Assembly (NCBI RefSeq): GCF_022539665.2
Contig: NW_026712495.1
Location: 1 to 25,000 of the forward strand
Direction: 5' to 3'
Source of the DNA: Daphnia carinata
Lineage: Eukaryota > Arthropoda > Branchiopoda > Diplostraca > Daphniidae
Length of the DNA stretch: 25,000 bases
Shown: positions 1 to 9,300 of the stretch, piece by piece
Layout: each line of letters begins with the position of its first letter
How positions within the stretch are numbered: the stretch's first letter is position 1
The notes under the pieces: model-generated
What the model saw: the letters and a program-made list of their open reading frames with translations, nothing else
Told to the model about the DNA's origin: nothing
The model's database searches: none
Made by a program: the position numbers and the translations under genes

Positions 1-720
1 AAGTGCAGGAATCGATACCAAACCCTTACAGGTGCAGGACGTGCTGGAGGTTAGGCCACTTGGCATCCAGATGCAATGGAAATTTGAACAATAGCAAAAA
101 TGTGGAACGCAACACCTAGAAAATCTCGAATGCTCAATCAGGTGTATTAACTGCGGCAGCAACGAAGATGAGGCCGACAACTACCCTGCATGCCCGACTT
201 TTCTAGAGATGAAAAAGATTATTAAAATGGCAGTCTTAGAGGGGATATCGATACAGGAGGCCCGCATGCGATACACCAACAGTTACAAAACAACGGCCTG
301 GGCAAATCACGAAAACACGAACCCTACCCAGCACAGACCCCGTGAGCCAACTGCAGACCTGCACAATTCACGAACACGACCAAGAGATGGTGGTATTGCA
401 GAACCAAATACAGGCCCTGCAGGATCAGTTGAAGGCCATCACTACTATAGTAATTCCAAACATCAAAGGGAAGATAAATAGCCTAGGGGAAGACCTGACA
501 AACACAAACAAAAGGATCAGCCATTTCAACAAGCGGTTCCATAACCTAGGCAAAAAGACAATCGGAAAATGCCATTCATCAAGAAAACAGATTCGACAGA
601 CTAGAACTCCTAATAAGCAACCTAATTGGGAATGGTATCCCCTGATCTACGTCAGATACCACTACCGACCCACTCGGAGCATCACTGAAACCTATAATGT
701 TACACCAAAACATCTGAGCT
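1..720 (+). pseudogene. LINE ORF1 (gag-like nucleic-acid-binding protein) remnant
   Basis: ORF1 proteins coat LINE RNA and act as nucleic acid chaperones. A perfect C-X2-C-X4-H-X4-C zinc knuckle (CRTCWRLGHLASRC) is encoded at 33-74. A second cysteine cluster (CINC at 143-154, closing Cys at 191) lacks the expected His and lies in another frame. From 209 to about 340 the frame reads MKKIIKMAVLEGIS and onward. It then shifts to a frame open from 342 to 722, with a Gln/Leu heptad-like stretch at about 385-440 that could be a coiled coil. At least two frameshifts and a TAG after the first knuckle show that the gene is dead. The ORF1 to ORF2 gap is about 100 bp. Confidence 0.75.
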
Positions 721-814
721 AGCTTCAGCCCCATGTTCAGGTCCACCAGCAAATGGTGTGACGAAATGGACACAATAGATAATGATAAGTAGATCAACTA
801 TTACGCCCACGTCA

Positions 815-1520
815 AACAATTTCAAGTACATTCAATGGAACGCTAGAGGGCTAACCAAAGCCTAACTTGAAGAGTTCAGAAATTTCATATCTTTAGTTAA
901 ACCAAAAATCGTTATTTTAAGTGAAACCTATTGGAATAAGTCTTTCAACGTTAAGTTTAGCTCGTACAACATCCTCAAGAAGGACCGCCCTGATAAACAA
1001 GGTGGAGGAGTGGCAATACTAGTGCACAAACATTAATTTCCTCGCCAATTACCATAAAACAATCAAGCCACCGTAGAAGCCATCGGTGTCGGTGTCTTAT
1101 CAGTTCACAACAAACCATTGAATTTCCTATCAGTGTATGTGCCAATAGGTGACTGTGAAGTTCACCAAACGAAGTACCTCCTCTGCTGACGAAAAAGAAC
1201 AGTGATAAGAGGGAAAATCAACGCCCACCACGGCATGTGGGAGAGCGGCACGCTCAAATAAAGCAGGCAGGTCAATCTACGTAGCCCTCTTAAATAGCCA
1301 AGAAATGTGCCTAATAACGCCCGTAGATCTCGGCACACGAATCGACCCCTCCACGGGAAAATCCTCGACAATCGACCTAACAATAACCTCTTCGGGAATG
1401 GCAGCAGCTGCCTCAATTGAAGTAGGCCCATATCTAAGGAGCGACCACCTACCCCTCATCATGACGCTCAACAAAACCCCGTACACGTACAGGCCGGCCA
1501 TCCACATGGATCATCAATGA
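815..1520 (+). pseudogene. LINE ORF2 endonuclease domain remnant
   Basis: N-terminal endonuclease of LINE ORF2, the exonuclease/endonuclease/phosphatase-fold nickase used for target-primed reverse transcription. Motifs in order: QWNARGL (833-853), LSETYW with the metal-binding Glu (about 918-935), GGGVAIL (about 1003-1023), SVYVPIGD (about 1132-1155), the GDFNAHH box changed to GKINAHH (1211-1231), IDLTITS (about 1372-1392) and SDHLPL (1440-1457). The catalytic Asp of the GDFNAHH box is replaced by Lys. Stops at 863-865 and after the GGVAIL block, plus several frame changes, make it non-functional. The surviving order and spacing of motifs still identify the domain clearly. Confidence 0.8.
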
Positions 1521-2775
1521 AAAGAAATAGGGGTAATGGAACAACAGGCTGGACAATTATCTTACAGACGAAAACTTTCCAAATATCGGTCACCCCGAAA
1601 CAGCCGCAACAACTTTCACGAACGCCATTAACACGGCTAGTAAAAAGTGGTTTAAGAAATCACAACCTCAACTCAAGAAATGCGCAGCACAAAACTGTCT
1701 GTGGTGGAACTAAAAGTGCACCAGAAGGGTAAAAAATGCACGCAAAGCCTTCAGAGAATGGTGTAAGACACCGCTCTCGTCATCAAAGTGAACAGAATGG
1801 AGCAAAGCGGAAGCACTGAAGAAGAAATGCATCATCACGGCCAAGAAAAAAGCATGGTCCTTTATCACCAACCTCGGAACCCACGATCAACCGCAGCCTT
1901 GGTCTTTCACGAAAGGTTTGATAAGCAAGGGGTCCAATCCCTCCCCAGACGGCATAACTATCAAAGCAAATGAGGTAACCTACAACACACCGAGGGAAAA
2001 AGCGGAACTATTCATAAAACTCTTGAGCGGCGTCCACCCGTCAAACATCCCAGCAAACAAACCCTTCGGTTCACTAATTACCGGAAAAATATTATCCGGC
2101 CATCCTAGCATTCTTAATGACCCGTAACGTTAGAAGAAATAGAAAAATATCTCCCAAAATCCAAAAGCAAAGCAATAGGGATAAATCTTATACACAATTC
2201 TATGCTGCGAAACCTATCAGGAAAGAATGAAGGCCACCTCTGGCAATTCTTCAATACCGTCCTTTCTAAAGGCTACGTCCCAGACCACTGGAAACAAATC
2301 CATAGCCATCCCTCTCCTGAAGCCAGGCAAACCAGCAGAAGACCCAACCTCATACCGCCCAATATCACTCACAACATGCCTGTGCAAATTTCTAGAAAGA
2401 ATAATAGCGAACCTTCTGCACTGGTTCATGGAGACAAACGGGGAAAATAAATTGTCAACAAGCCGGGTTCAGAAGAGGCTGCAACACAGCCTATCTCATC
2501 ATCCAGATAGAAACAGATATAAAACTGAGCTTCAGCAAAAAGCTTTCAACGGTAGTAGTATTCTTGGACCTAGCCAAAGCCTACGATACAGTTTGGACAC
2601 AAGGCCTGCTCGTCAAATTGGCCAGACTCTGAATCTTGGGCCCAATCCTCGCTTGGATAAAAAACTTTATCACCGGGAGAAGTATGTGCGTTAGGATAGG
2701 CGACCCGACCTCGCAGCTAAAAACAATAGAAAATGGAATGCCACAAGGAGCCGTTCTAAGCCCTACTCTAGAGGG
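1521..2775 (+). pseudogene. LINE ORF2 linker and N-terminal part of reverse transcriptase
   Basis: The linker (1521-2200) survives as short open stretches in different frames. The RT fingers and palm begin at about 2300: PGKPAEDPTSYRPISL (about 2326-2373), then after a frame change AGFRRGCNT (about 2462-2488), motif A as FLDLAKAYDTV with its catalytic Asp at 2567-2569, and motif B as GMPQGAVLSP (about 2735-2765). From about 2459 to 2775 a single frame is interrupted only by TGA at 2630-2632. The sequence then jumps straight to the C-terminal tail, so motif C (the FADD box), thumb and later domains are missing. This is an internal deletion, not ordinary point decay. Confidence 0.82.
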
Positions 2776-3287
2776 AAAGCGCGAATAAAATAGGACCAGA
2801 AAACAAACTCTCCCCCAGTGAAAAATGCTCCCAAATAAAACAGACCTGGACAGCGGACCACCTAATGGCCCTGGCAAAGTGCCAAAAAACGGAGCGTTCA
2901 AATTATGTCTTCCCTCAGACCCACGCCTGGTTCAGACACAAGGACAGAAAAATAGCAATATGCCTACGCAGACTAAGGTCAGGCCACAACTACCTAAACT
3001 CGTTCAACCACAGAATCAACCCGGAGGCCGAACCCAGTTGCCGACTGGGATGCGAAACCATAGAAGATCCCCACCACGTAATGGTAATATGCCCAAAGTA
3101 CGAACAGTTTCGCCAAGAAATCCGCAGCTACCTCGCTACCAAAAACCTCGAGCTGAATCAAGACACTATGCTCGGACTAAACACTTTGATCAGCTCCCAA
3201 ACAAACCTCAAAATAAGAAATCTAATGGCAAAATTCCTGACCAAACCCTCAACAGGTGTTTGTCAGTTTGTTGTTGTTTGTTGTTAG
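2775..3287 (+). pseudogene. LINE ORF2 C-terminal Cys/His tail
   Basis: A 171-codon stretch without stops, in one frame, carrying the Arg-rich and Cys/His tail typical of I-group ORF2: LRRLRSGHNYLN (about 2970-3005), CRLGCE (about 3042-3059), PHHVMVICPKY (about 3073-3105) and then FRQEI. This region follows RNase H in intact relatives and is thought to help bind template RNA. It joins the RT fragment directly at about 2770-2775. The stop at 3285-3287 sits just after a short GTT-rich tract. The long open frame is surprising next to the decayed RT and suggests the deletion is not very old, or that chance has spared this part. Confidence 0.72.
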
Positions 3288-4440
3288 TCAACAGTCAGCT
3301 GAACTAATAGGAAAGAAAGGGACACACCTACTCCCCATAACATAGAAGACACAAAATGGACACTTACATAAGTGGTGGAAAGCTCGCACACCAATCAGTA
3401 AGCAAGGCACCAAATCAAAACAGCTGGAAGCACCAGGCACAATCTATACCAAGAGAAGACAACTTTCCCTGATGCAGCAACCTAGTTAAAGTAAATCCAA
3501 AGTGCAAATGTACAGACGGAAGCAAAATGTAAAATAACAGAACATGGATACCATATCAGCTCCCTGTCACTTTAGTGAGAAAGAACCTCCCGTGCAACTC
3601 AATTAGCCAGACATCAAATCTCTAAACATATGCTCGAAGTGAAACAACACAATTTGGGCATTACTCCCAATGCAGCTGCCTAGATAAAGTAAAGAAGTCA
3701 AGAGTCACATTTCGGAAATGGAACATTTACAACCACCTCAACTGAAATTAACAAAACATACATCCCGAATGATCCACGCTCCAGCCTACACACAAATGGC
3801 AAATGGGAAAGCAAATCACGAACATAAGCGTGCCGTTTGATAAACCATGCAGGCCAACGTTAACGCAACATTTCATCATTAGCACAGCCAAGCCAACCTG
3901 AACATAGGAAAAGAAAAGCAAAACTATAAGGACAAAATAAAACAAACAACACGTGCCCCAACCAAGGAAACAAAAAACCATGATACCTAAACACTCACAT
4001 CACACGCCCACGCAACCGGGAGATAGAAAGAACACAGTATGCAACACAGTTAAGGGAAGAAACACCAGTAATTGCCGAACAAAGGGGACGCCATGACTAC
4101 ACGTTGACAAGCAACCGCCGCATTGAATAGCAGCCTCAACAATCTTACTTCAACTCAACACAGTCATCTACACCGAAATATATCCAAGGACACACAAACG
4201 CCGGTGCGGAAAATCTTCAATTCTTTAAGAAGATCAGTGGTTGCGACGGGATGAAATCATCGTCTGCAGCCTGCACCTAACTGTTATCAACACCAATACC
4301 AACCCCTAAAAGATAAAGAGAGGGAATAACAAAAGGGTTAATCGTATTCAAAATGATGATCTCAGAAGAAAAAAAAATGTAGATTGATTGAATGACAAAC
4401 AAACAAGCTTCAGCCTTAAAAAAAGGGCAAGAGAACAATC
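3288..4440 (+). other. A/C-rich non-coding stretch, probable LINE 3' tail, then unassigned flank
   Basis: No credible gene. The plus strand stays strongly A/C-rich and T-poor to about 4340, the same bias as the LINE ORFs, so I read it as the 3' untranslated part of that element. An A-rich run (AGAAGAAAAAAAAATG, about 4364-4379) could be a worn poly-A tail. From 4380 to 4446 is ordinary flank of the next transposon. Confidence 0.4.
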
Positions 4441-4446
4441 AATATA

Positions 4447-4516
4447 CAGTACCCGCCCTAAATTTCCGATCACCAAGGGTATTTCGGGCTTTTTAACATG
4501 GTGTCTTATGGCGGTA
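4447..4516 (+). repeat. Left terminal inverted repeat
   Basis: Begins CAGTACCCGCCC directly after a TA dinucleotide. Its reverse complement recurs at 5737-5806 with 3 differences by my count, all within about 15-30 bp of the tip. Confidence 0.88.
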
Positions 4517-4878
4517 CATAGTGAGACACTATGCAAATACATTTATAGTATACGTAGGCGATGCCAGGCCGTGATTGATGCAAAAGGAGGCCATACACCA
4601 TACTAGTCATGGTAACTTTACTGTTTTCGATGTTATTGTAGTTTGTGTACAACTTTATTATTACCTGTAAACAATATTACAACCTGCCTAACTTACAGTT
4701 ATCTGTTTTCATAATAATAAGAATACAATAATTCTTATGTTTCGTACCCACTTAAACTGATTAATGACAGCCACGATAGCCATGATGAAGTGTATGCTTG
4801 TTCTGGATATACCCTGAACATATTGTCTATACGCCTAACATAAGAAATGAAGAACACTTGGAAAAATAAATTTTTAAC

Positions 4879-5407
4879 TTAGGCTTGTTTATTATCCAAT
4901 ACTGGATTGATTTTGTCTCCCAACGTAGGGTTGACAACGGGCAGTAACACATTTTGGGATTCTGTGGTAAACATTGTACTTTGGGAGTTAACAACATCTT
5001 CGTTACAGACAGATTGTTGTATTGGGGGCCGGTTTGCAATGAATTGCCAGACAGTGTCTCTTCAAAGTAAAAAACATCCACTGTTATATCTGCCACAACA
5101 GATCTACCGTCTTGAGATAAAATAATCTTGACCATTCTACAATAAACAATTATAAATACAATTTAGCGTCATGAGAAACAACATTATTCTGTAGTACATA
5201 ACATAAATACCTGTTTTTGCCTTGAATATCACTAGTACAACATTCTTCTAAATAACTTGATAATTGTATTATCAACAACCTTTATTCGTCTGCCTTTACA
5301 ATATACTGTTGGCTGTCGCACATAAAACTTTGCGAATTGAGCGCCTCAAGTGGGAGTAAGATTAACTATTTTTGACGGTGAAAAACTAGCACCATCCTCA
5401 CTTTAAA
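4879..5407 (-). pseudogene. Spliced gene relic inside the inverted-repeat element, function unknown
   Basis: Read on the minus strand, open codons run from about 5407 (FSPSKIVNL, one TGA, then FAKFYVRQPTVYCKGRR) to 5213. A frame change lies near 5255, after which the frame reads LEECCTSDIQGKN. A candidate intron at 5210-5137 (74 bp) starts GTATTT after CAG and ends in a T-rich tract plus TTGTAG. The spliced frame continues as MVKIILSQDGRSVVADITVD (from 5135). A further frame change near 5070 leads to VWQFIANRPPIQQ and ends LDNKQA before TAA at 4881-4879. I do not recognise the family. It could be a degenerate transposase or a host fragment captured by the element. The intron would be unusual for a mariner/pogo transposase. 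Confidence 0.45.
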
Positions 5408-5736
5408 AAATTCCCTTTCTTAATATAATTAATATTAAGTTATAGCACTAAAAAGGGATATAGTTTAATAAATAGCCTATCGATTTGTGTAATTGCGGGG
5501 TCTAGAAAACCCCTCCTTGTATAACAAAAAAAATTTCCAAAAAATGACGTGTTGCTATTAGGCATCCCATAAGATACGCGCTGTTCGGATATTTAATGAC
5601 TAGCGTGCTAGTCAAAAAGTCCTATAGATAGAAAAAAAATTGCTGGATAGCGCATTATTTCATTAACATCAGGGCAAAATTTTATTTTTTTGTCGGCATT
5701 TTTACTAGCCCTTTTTTACATTTGCGCAAGAGACTC

Positions 5737-5806
5737 TACCGCCATAAGACACCATGTTAAAAAGCCCGAAATACCCTTGGTGTTCGGATAATTAGGGCGG
5801 GTACTG
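5737..5806 (-). repeat. Right terminal inverted repeat
   Basis: Inverted copy of 4447-4516, ending GGGCGGGTACTG and followed by TATATATA. The inner 45 bp of the arm appear identical to the left arm, so the two ends have not diverged much. Confidence 0.88.
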
Positions 5807-5808
5807 TA

Positions 5809-6060
5809 TATATATCTTTTTAATTATTCTATGTTGTTAATCGATGTCATATCAAGCACTTGTTTCTCGCTTCCATATAATATACTTCGATGTTTGAAAA
5901 AAACAAAGTTCTCTGAACGATGTTTTTTATGTATCTCTCTTTTCCAATGCTATAAATATGATACTCTCGTATCTTAAAGCCATAGCTAGAATATGCGAAA
6001 CTTTTTCAATAACCAATAATAAATTTTTTATTTAGTATAAAAGGTTTTATTTCCTTTTTC
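5809..6060. other. AT-rich spacer, no gene seen
   Basis: About 250 bp between the DNA transposon and the Gypsy LTR region. It contains short AT-rich runs and several ATGs without open frames. I see no repeat or gene in it. Confidence 0.5.
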
Positions 6061-6688
6061 TCGCGTACTGAAGGCTTCCAACACTTCAAAGCAAGTGGAA
6101 AAATATTCTCGCCACCTGTTTTTACCGGAGGCAACTAACACGCTCTCCCAACCACCCACTTTCGTATTTGAAAACACCCTTGTCCCACTCCAAGTGCGTT
6201 AGCGCCGCCCATCCGCTCATATTTCACATTCTTTCCCCGCCGTTTCTAGCCAAGTCCCTTTTCCCTGTTTTGGACTTGAAAAATTGTTTTTGAGTTTGAG
6301 TTTCGCGCACGGACTTTTTCCACGTAGAATTTTTACCGTTTCTTTACTTCTCCTCCTAGCTAAAAGGATCATTCTTATTCAATTTCACCTTTTTGATGAA
6401 TAAGACCGTCTTATCTGCTTTCCAACAATACCAATTTTGATTCAAAATATGTTTTTTGTCCCCGAAAGCACAGTTATAATGCGATACCCTATTATTTTGC
6501 TATCTTTTTGCCGTAAAACAGCTATTGTAAGGAATGACCAAGTACCAAACCAACACCGACCTCAATTCCCACGGAGGTTTTTAACCTCCGAGAACCGGCC
6601 ATACCCTTTTCACACCTTAGTGTTAAATTTACATAGTAAAATTCCCTACCTTTCCTGAAGTGTTAAAAAATTCGTCCTTCCACTTTCC

Positions 6689-6725
6689 TATAAAATGTTC
6701 CCCGAAAAACCTTGAGAATCAGTTA
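6689..6725 (+). promoter_or_regulatory. LTR core promoter: TATA box and TCAGT initiator
   Basis: TATAAAAT at 6689-6696, and TCAGTTA at 6719-6725 with the A at 6721, 32 bp from the first T of the box. The spacing and the TCAGT initiator match the arthropod RNA polymerase II core promoter. Transcription would start in the R region of the LTR and run into the primer-binding site and gag. Confidence 0.65.
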
Positions 6726-6753
6726 GTTTTGTGAGTCGGAGTGAACCAGTACC

Positions 6754-6779
6754 CTGTATTAAGTGTGTGCTTAATACAG
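6754..6779 (+). other. Perfect 10-bp stem-loop in the Gypsy RNA leader
   Basis: CTGTATTAAG, six-base loop TGTGTG, CTTAATACAG. It begins 33 nt after the predicted start site, so it would form near the 5' end of the transcript and again near the 3' end if it lies in R. That position suits a role in strand transfer or polyadenylation control, but this is inference. Confidence 0.6.
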
Positions 6780-6923
6780 AACTTTGTTACTCTTACACTT
6801 GTGTTGTTTTATTCCGCCGCCAGTCGCCGCTTCTGCCATGAGCCCACTGTAAGTAAACGAACACACCTATCTATCTTTATTTTGCATTGCTTGTTTTCCA
6901 CAACTTTTGGCCAAGCTTTACAT

Positions 6924-6947
6924 TGGTGGCAGTGAATTTCGAATGCC
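6924..6947 (+). other. Primer-binding site, tRNA-Leu-like
   Basis: TGGTGGCAGTGAATTTCGAA follows the LTR end after one base. TGGTGGCAG is the complement of the ...CTGCCACCA 3' end found on leucine tRNAs, and TTCGAA matches the complement of their T loop. The middle bases differ from the usual arrangement. The tRNA assignment is from general knowledge and was not searched. Confidence 0.65.
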
Positions 6948-7071
6948 AAGCCTCCACGATAGATATTTTTCCCCCCTTTTTTTACTTTAACGCACCAGCC
7001 AGCGCCATCTAATGAGCGACATAATTTTTTATGAACAAAACGCGGTCAAAATAGCTAAAACTGAAAAGTAG

Positions 7072-7660
7072 ATGGATAATTTAACAAAATTATTTCGAAG
7101 TGCCGGAAAAATAGTTACTGGACTCGCATCTAAAGGAAACCTGAAAGCCCAAGGGCACAAAAGTGAAATAATTTATTCCCCAATCCAAGAACAAAACACT
7201 CAAGAAAATGACTCACCCAACACCAATCTACTAACTGACGACGAAGTAGAAGAACACAACCTCGCTAACCCGTGGAACAACAGTAGGGAGAAAGAAACAC
7301 CTCACATAGGTCGACGATCCTGAAACACACCCTTCGGATGTTCTAAGAAAAGCCCAAGCAATAGTAGTAAAAGATCGCAAACAGCCAGAAACAAAAAATG
7401 ATGCCACAGAATTATTTTTTCAAGAAACCCTCTCAGTAACCAAAATGGACTTAACCGGAACGCCAAGCTTCAATAACCAATACGCCGATCTACGGCTTGA
7501 AGACGTCCCAGAAGAAGAAATTTTACAAGAACTATAATTCCTTAGATTTGAATTGCCAACCTGAACTTCCGTACGAAAGGATTCAACAGTTAAATCGAGC
7601 TGTCATAAGGGCACACGGAGAAAATTTTGCCGAGTAAAGGAAAAGGAACAGGAAAAAGCC
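7072..7660 (+). pseudogene. Gypsy gag N-terminal remnant
   Basis: The ATG at 7072 opens an 83-codon frame beginning MDNLTKLFRSAGK, rich in charged and polar residues. After a frameshift near 7310 the reading continues as an open stretch (SDVLRKAQAIVVKD, later LTGTPSFNNQYADLRLEDV) to a stop near 7537. A third piece reading ELPYERIQQLNRAV at about 7560-7640 may also belong. I identify it as gag only from its place between primer-binding site and protease. No capsid motif or zinc knuckle is visible, and the region is much shorter than a normal Gypsy gag, so capsid and nucleocapsid coding appear deleted. The start follows a short upstream reading (MSDIIFYEQ, 7013) ending in TAG just before 7072. 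Confidence 0.5.
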
Positions 7661-7689
7661 TACCAAGTAACAAATTTTACTCAGAACTT

Positions 7690-8336
7690 TGCGTAAACGT
7701 CGTAAATTTCTCTCCATAGTTCACAGTAGAGCTATACGATATAAATAACATACGCTTAAAAACTCAGGGTACAGTCACCCTTACATTTCAACTAGTGGAC
7801 GAAGAATGTCCCGATCTCTTAACTCAATCGTTCATCTTAGTGGACGGTGTCACCAAAAGCTGCGTGCTAGGTTTAGACGCACTCTACGGTGATAGGTTCA
7901 TATTCGACGGCAGTGAGCGTACGATCTATCGGATGAGAAGACCCGATCAGCCGCCTCACGAACCCGCTATGATTATTCCACAGAAAATCAACATCTCTCC
8001 ATACACCGCCCAAGTGGTGGAGAGCGAATGGGGGGCGGGGGCGGAAATCTACCCCCGAATATCGCGTGCTCATTTATATCCGCGCCGGAACTCCCGAAGG
8101 AAACGAACTCCCGATTCCACCCGTTTGTTTCGAAGAAACAGGGAAATGGACTATTCCGCATCGTCGTCATCAACGACACCAACAAGCAAATCACAATACC
8201 ATTTCAAGTACTAGAAAAAGTAGTCTTTGCTGAAGAAAACGCACAACACATCATCGCCTCCTGCTCCAACCAAAACACTCCCGCCGACTCCAACATTGAA
8301 GAAGCCCAAGCAGCCATCCCAGACCGAGGAAAATAA
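7690..8336 (+). pseudogene. Gypsy protease C-terminal half and PR-RT linker
   Basis: Retropepsin-type aspartic proteases end with a hydrophobic I/V-LG-x-D motif. Here LKTQGTVTLTFQL (about 7756-7794) and CVLGLDALYGDRFIFD (about 7862-7910) fit that C-terminal half. The catalytic D-S/T-G triplet that should lie upstream is absent, so the N-terminal half is lost. The linker to RT continues through frame changes near 8040 and 8150, reading PFQVLEKVVFAEE (about 8190-8240). The frame 7795-8214 is open but leaves the true protein near 8040 at a run of G. A stop lies near 7720, just before the surviving protease part. Confidence 0.65.
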
Positions 8337-8407
8337 GCATTGCAAGAGATCCTTACAAATTATATTCATCTATTCGCTTTCAAAACAGAAGACCTCGGGA
8401 AAAAGGG

Positions 8408-9300
8408 CTAGTCAAGCACACGATCGACAAGCAAGGCAAAGGACCCATCCGCTCACAGCCCAATCAGAACTGTCCACGACAAAAAGAAGTCGCGGAAAAA
8501 ATCATCCAGGAGTTACTCAAACACGACATCATCAGACCCTCTGTTTCACCATGGGCATCACCCATCGTTTTGGTACGGAAAAAATCTGGAGAAGAAAGAC
8601 TCTGCATCGACTACAGAAAGTTGAACGCGATAGCAAAAAAAGACTCATTCACGCTACCGAAAACCGACGACGTCCTGGACCTGCTGCAAAGACAAAAACT
8701 TTTCTCCACCCTCGACCTCGCGTCAGGTTATTGGCAAATTGAAATTGAAGAACTATCCAAAGAAAAAAACCCGTTTATCGTCGACAATAATTTATACGAA
8801 TGGAATAGACTTGCATTGGCGTTAACCAACGCTCCAGGAGTGTTCGAACGTTTAATGAACTTCGTACTATCTAGTGTCCTCGGGAAGATTTGACGACATT
8901 TGACGACATCATAGTCTTTTCAACTACAAAAGAAGAATACTTCAGACATTTCCAAGAAATTTTCGGACTGTTAGAAAAAAAGGTAATTAAGATAAAGTAC
9001 ACTAACTAGGGCACATATTGGCGGACGGAGTCGCTCCCGACCCTAGCACAATCGAGGTGATAGCCAACTACAAACGTCCATGCACCGTAAGGGAACTATA
9101 ATCATTCCTAGGATTGGTCTCCTACTATCGGTGATTCTTCGAGAAATTTTCAACCATCGCACAACCGCTTCTAATACAGACAAGAGTTCAGCCAAAAGAT
9201 GAAATCAAGTGGGGCCCAGAGGAGAAAAAATCTTTCGCAGCCCTATGGAAAAGCTTAATCACCGAACCCGTGCTGGCGTACCCGGACTTCAGCAAAGAGT
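8408..9300 (+). pseudogene. Gypsy reverse transcriptase, YxDD box disrupted, RNase H missing
   Basis: RT copies element RNA into DNA. A frame open from 8408 to 8893 carries the Gypsy signatures HDIIRPSVSPWASPIVLV (about 8522-8575), RLCIDYRKLNA, FSTLDLASGYWQIE with the first catalytic Asp (about 8701-8742), then LYEWN and LTNAP. Where YLDDI should follow, a 10-bp unit ATTTGACGAC is present twice in tandem (8888-8907), which shifts frame. DDIIVFS then resumes at 8902. The connection domain is readable as LGHILADGVAPDP and EPVLAYPDFSKEF with three or more stops. At about 9298-9303 PDFSKEF joins sequence that normally follows RNase H, so the whole RNase H domain is deleted. Confidence 0.85.

Larger units (their letters stand above)
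1..4340 (+). mobile_element. Decayed I-group non-LTR retrotransposon (LINE), 5' end outside the window
   Basis: Two-ORF LINE lying on the plus strand: a zinc-knuckle ORF1, then ORF2 with an apurinic-like endonuclease, reverse transcriptase and a C-terminal Cys/His tail. The RT block reading SYRPISLTTCLCK, and the C-terminal finger ending HVMVICPKY, resemble the I/Loa side of the LINE tree more than Jockey; this is judged by eye. Stops and frame changes occur in every part, and an internal deletion removes the rest of RT and any RNase H domain. The strong A/C bias of the plus strand continues to about 4340 and then fades, so I put the 3' end there. No target-site duplication can be checked because the 5' end is missing. 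Confidence 0.85.
4447..5806. mobile_element. DNA transposon with 70-bp terminal inverted repeats, TA-flanked (Tc1/mariner-pogo type)
   Basis: The ends CAGTACCCGCCCTAA (from 4447) and its complement ending GGGCGGGTACTG at 5806 are inverted repeats. By my alignment the arms match over 70 bp (4447-4516 against 5737-5806) with 3 mismatches, and weaker similarity runs about 20 bp further inward. Both ends are flanked by TA (4445-4446 and 5807-5808), the target duplication of the Tc1/mariner superfamily. Outer CAGT is common in that superfamily, including pogo/Tigger. The 1360-bp interior has no intact DDE transposase that I recognise. It holds a minus-strand spliced-gene relic, so this is a non-autonomous or degenerate copy. 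Confidence 0.82.
6060..6922 (+). repeat. Gypsy 5' LTR (right end firm, left end not fixed)
   Basis: The right end is placed at ACA (6920-6922), one base before a primer-binding site starting TGG at 6924. A TATA box, initiator and leader hairpin lie at 6689-6779. The left end cannot be fixed because no partner LTR exists in the window. TGT at 6661 would make a 262-bp LTR but leaves almost no U3, so the LTR probably starts between 6060 and 6450. A short perfect hairpin (CGGAGGTT, loop TTT, AACCTCCG) lies at 6572-6590 in the presumed U3. Confidence 0.55.

Noticed and set aside
1162-1507. Minus-strand open frames over the LINE endonuclease
   Set aside because: They are antisense shadows of the plus-strand endonuclease motifs.
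4388-4606. Plus-strand 72-codon frame
   Set aside because: It spans the edge and inverted repeat of the DNA transposon and has no protein-like pattern.
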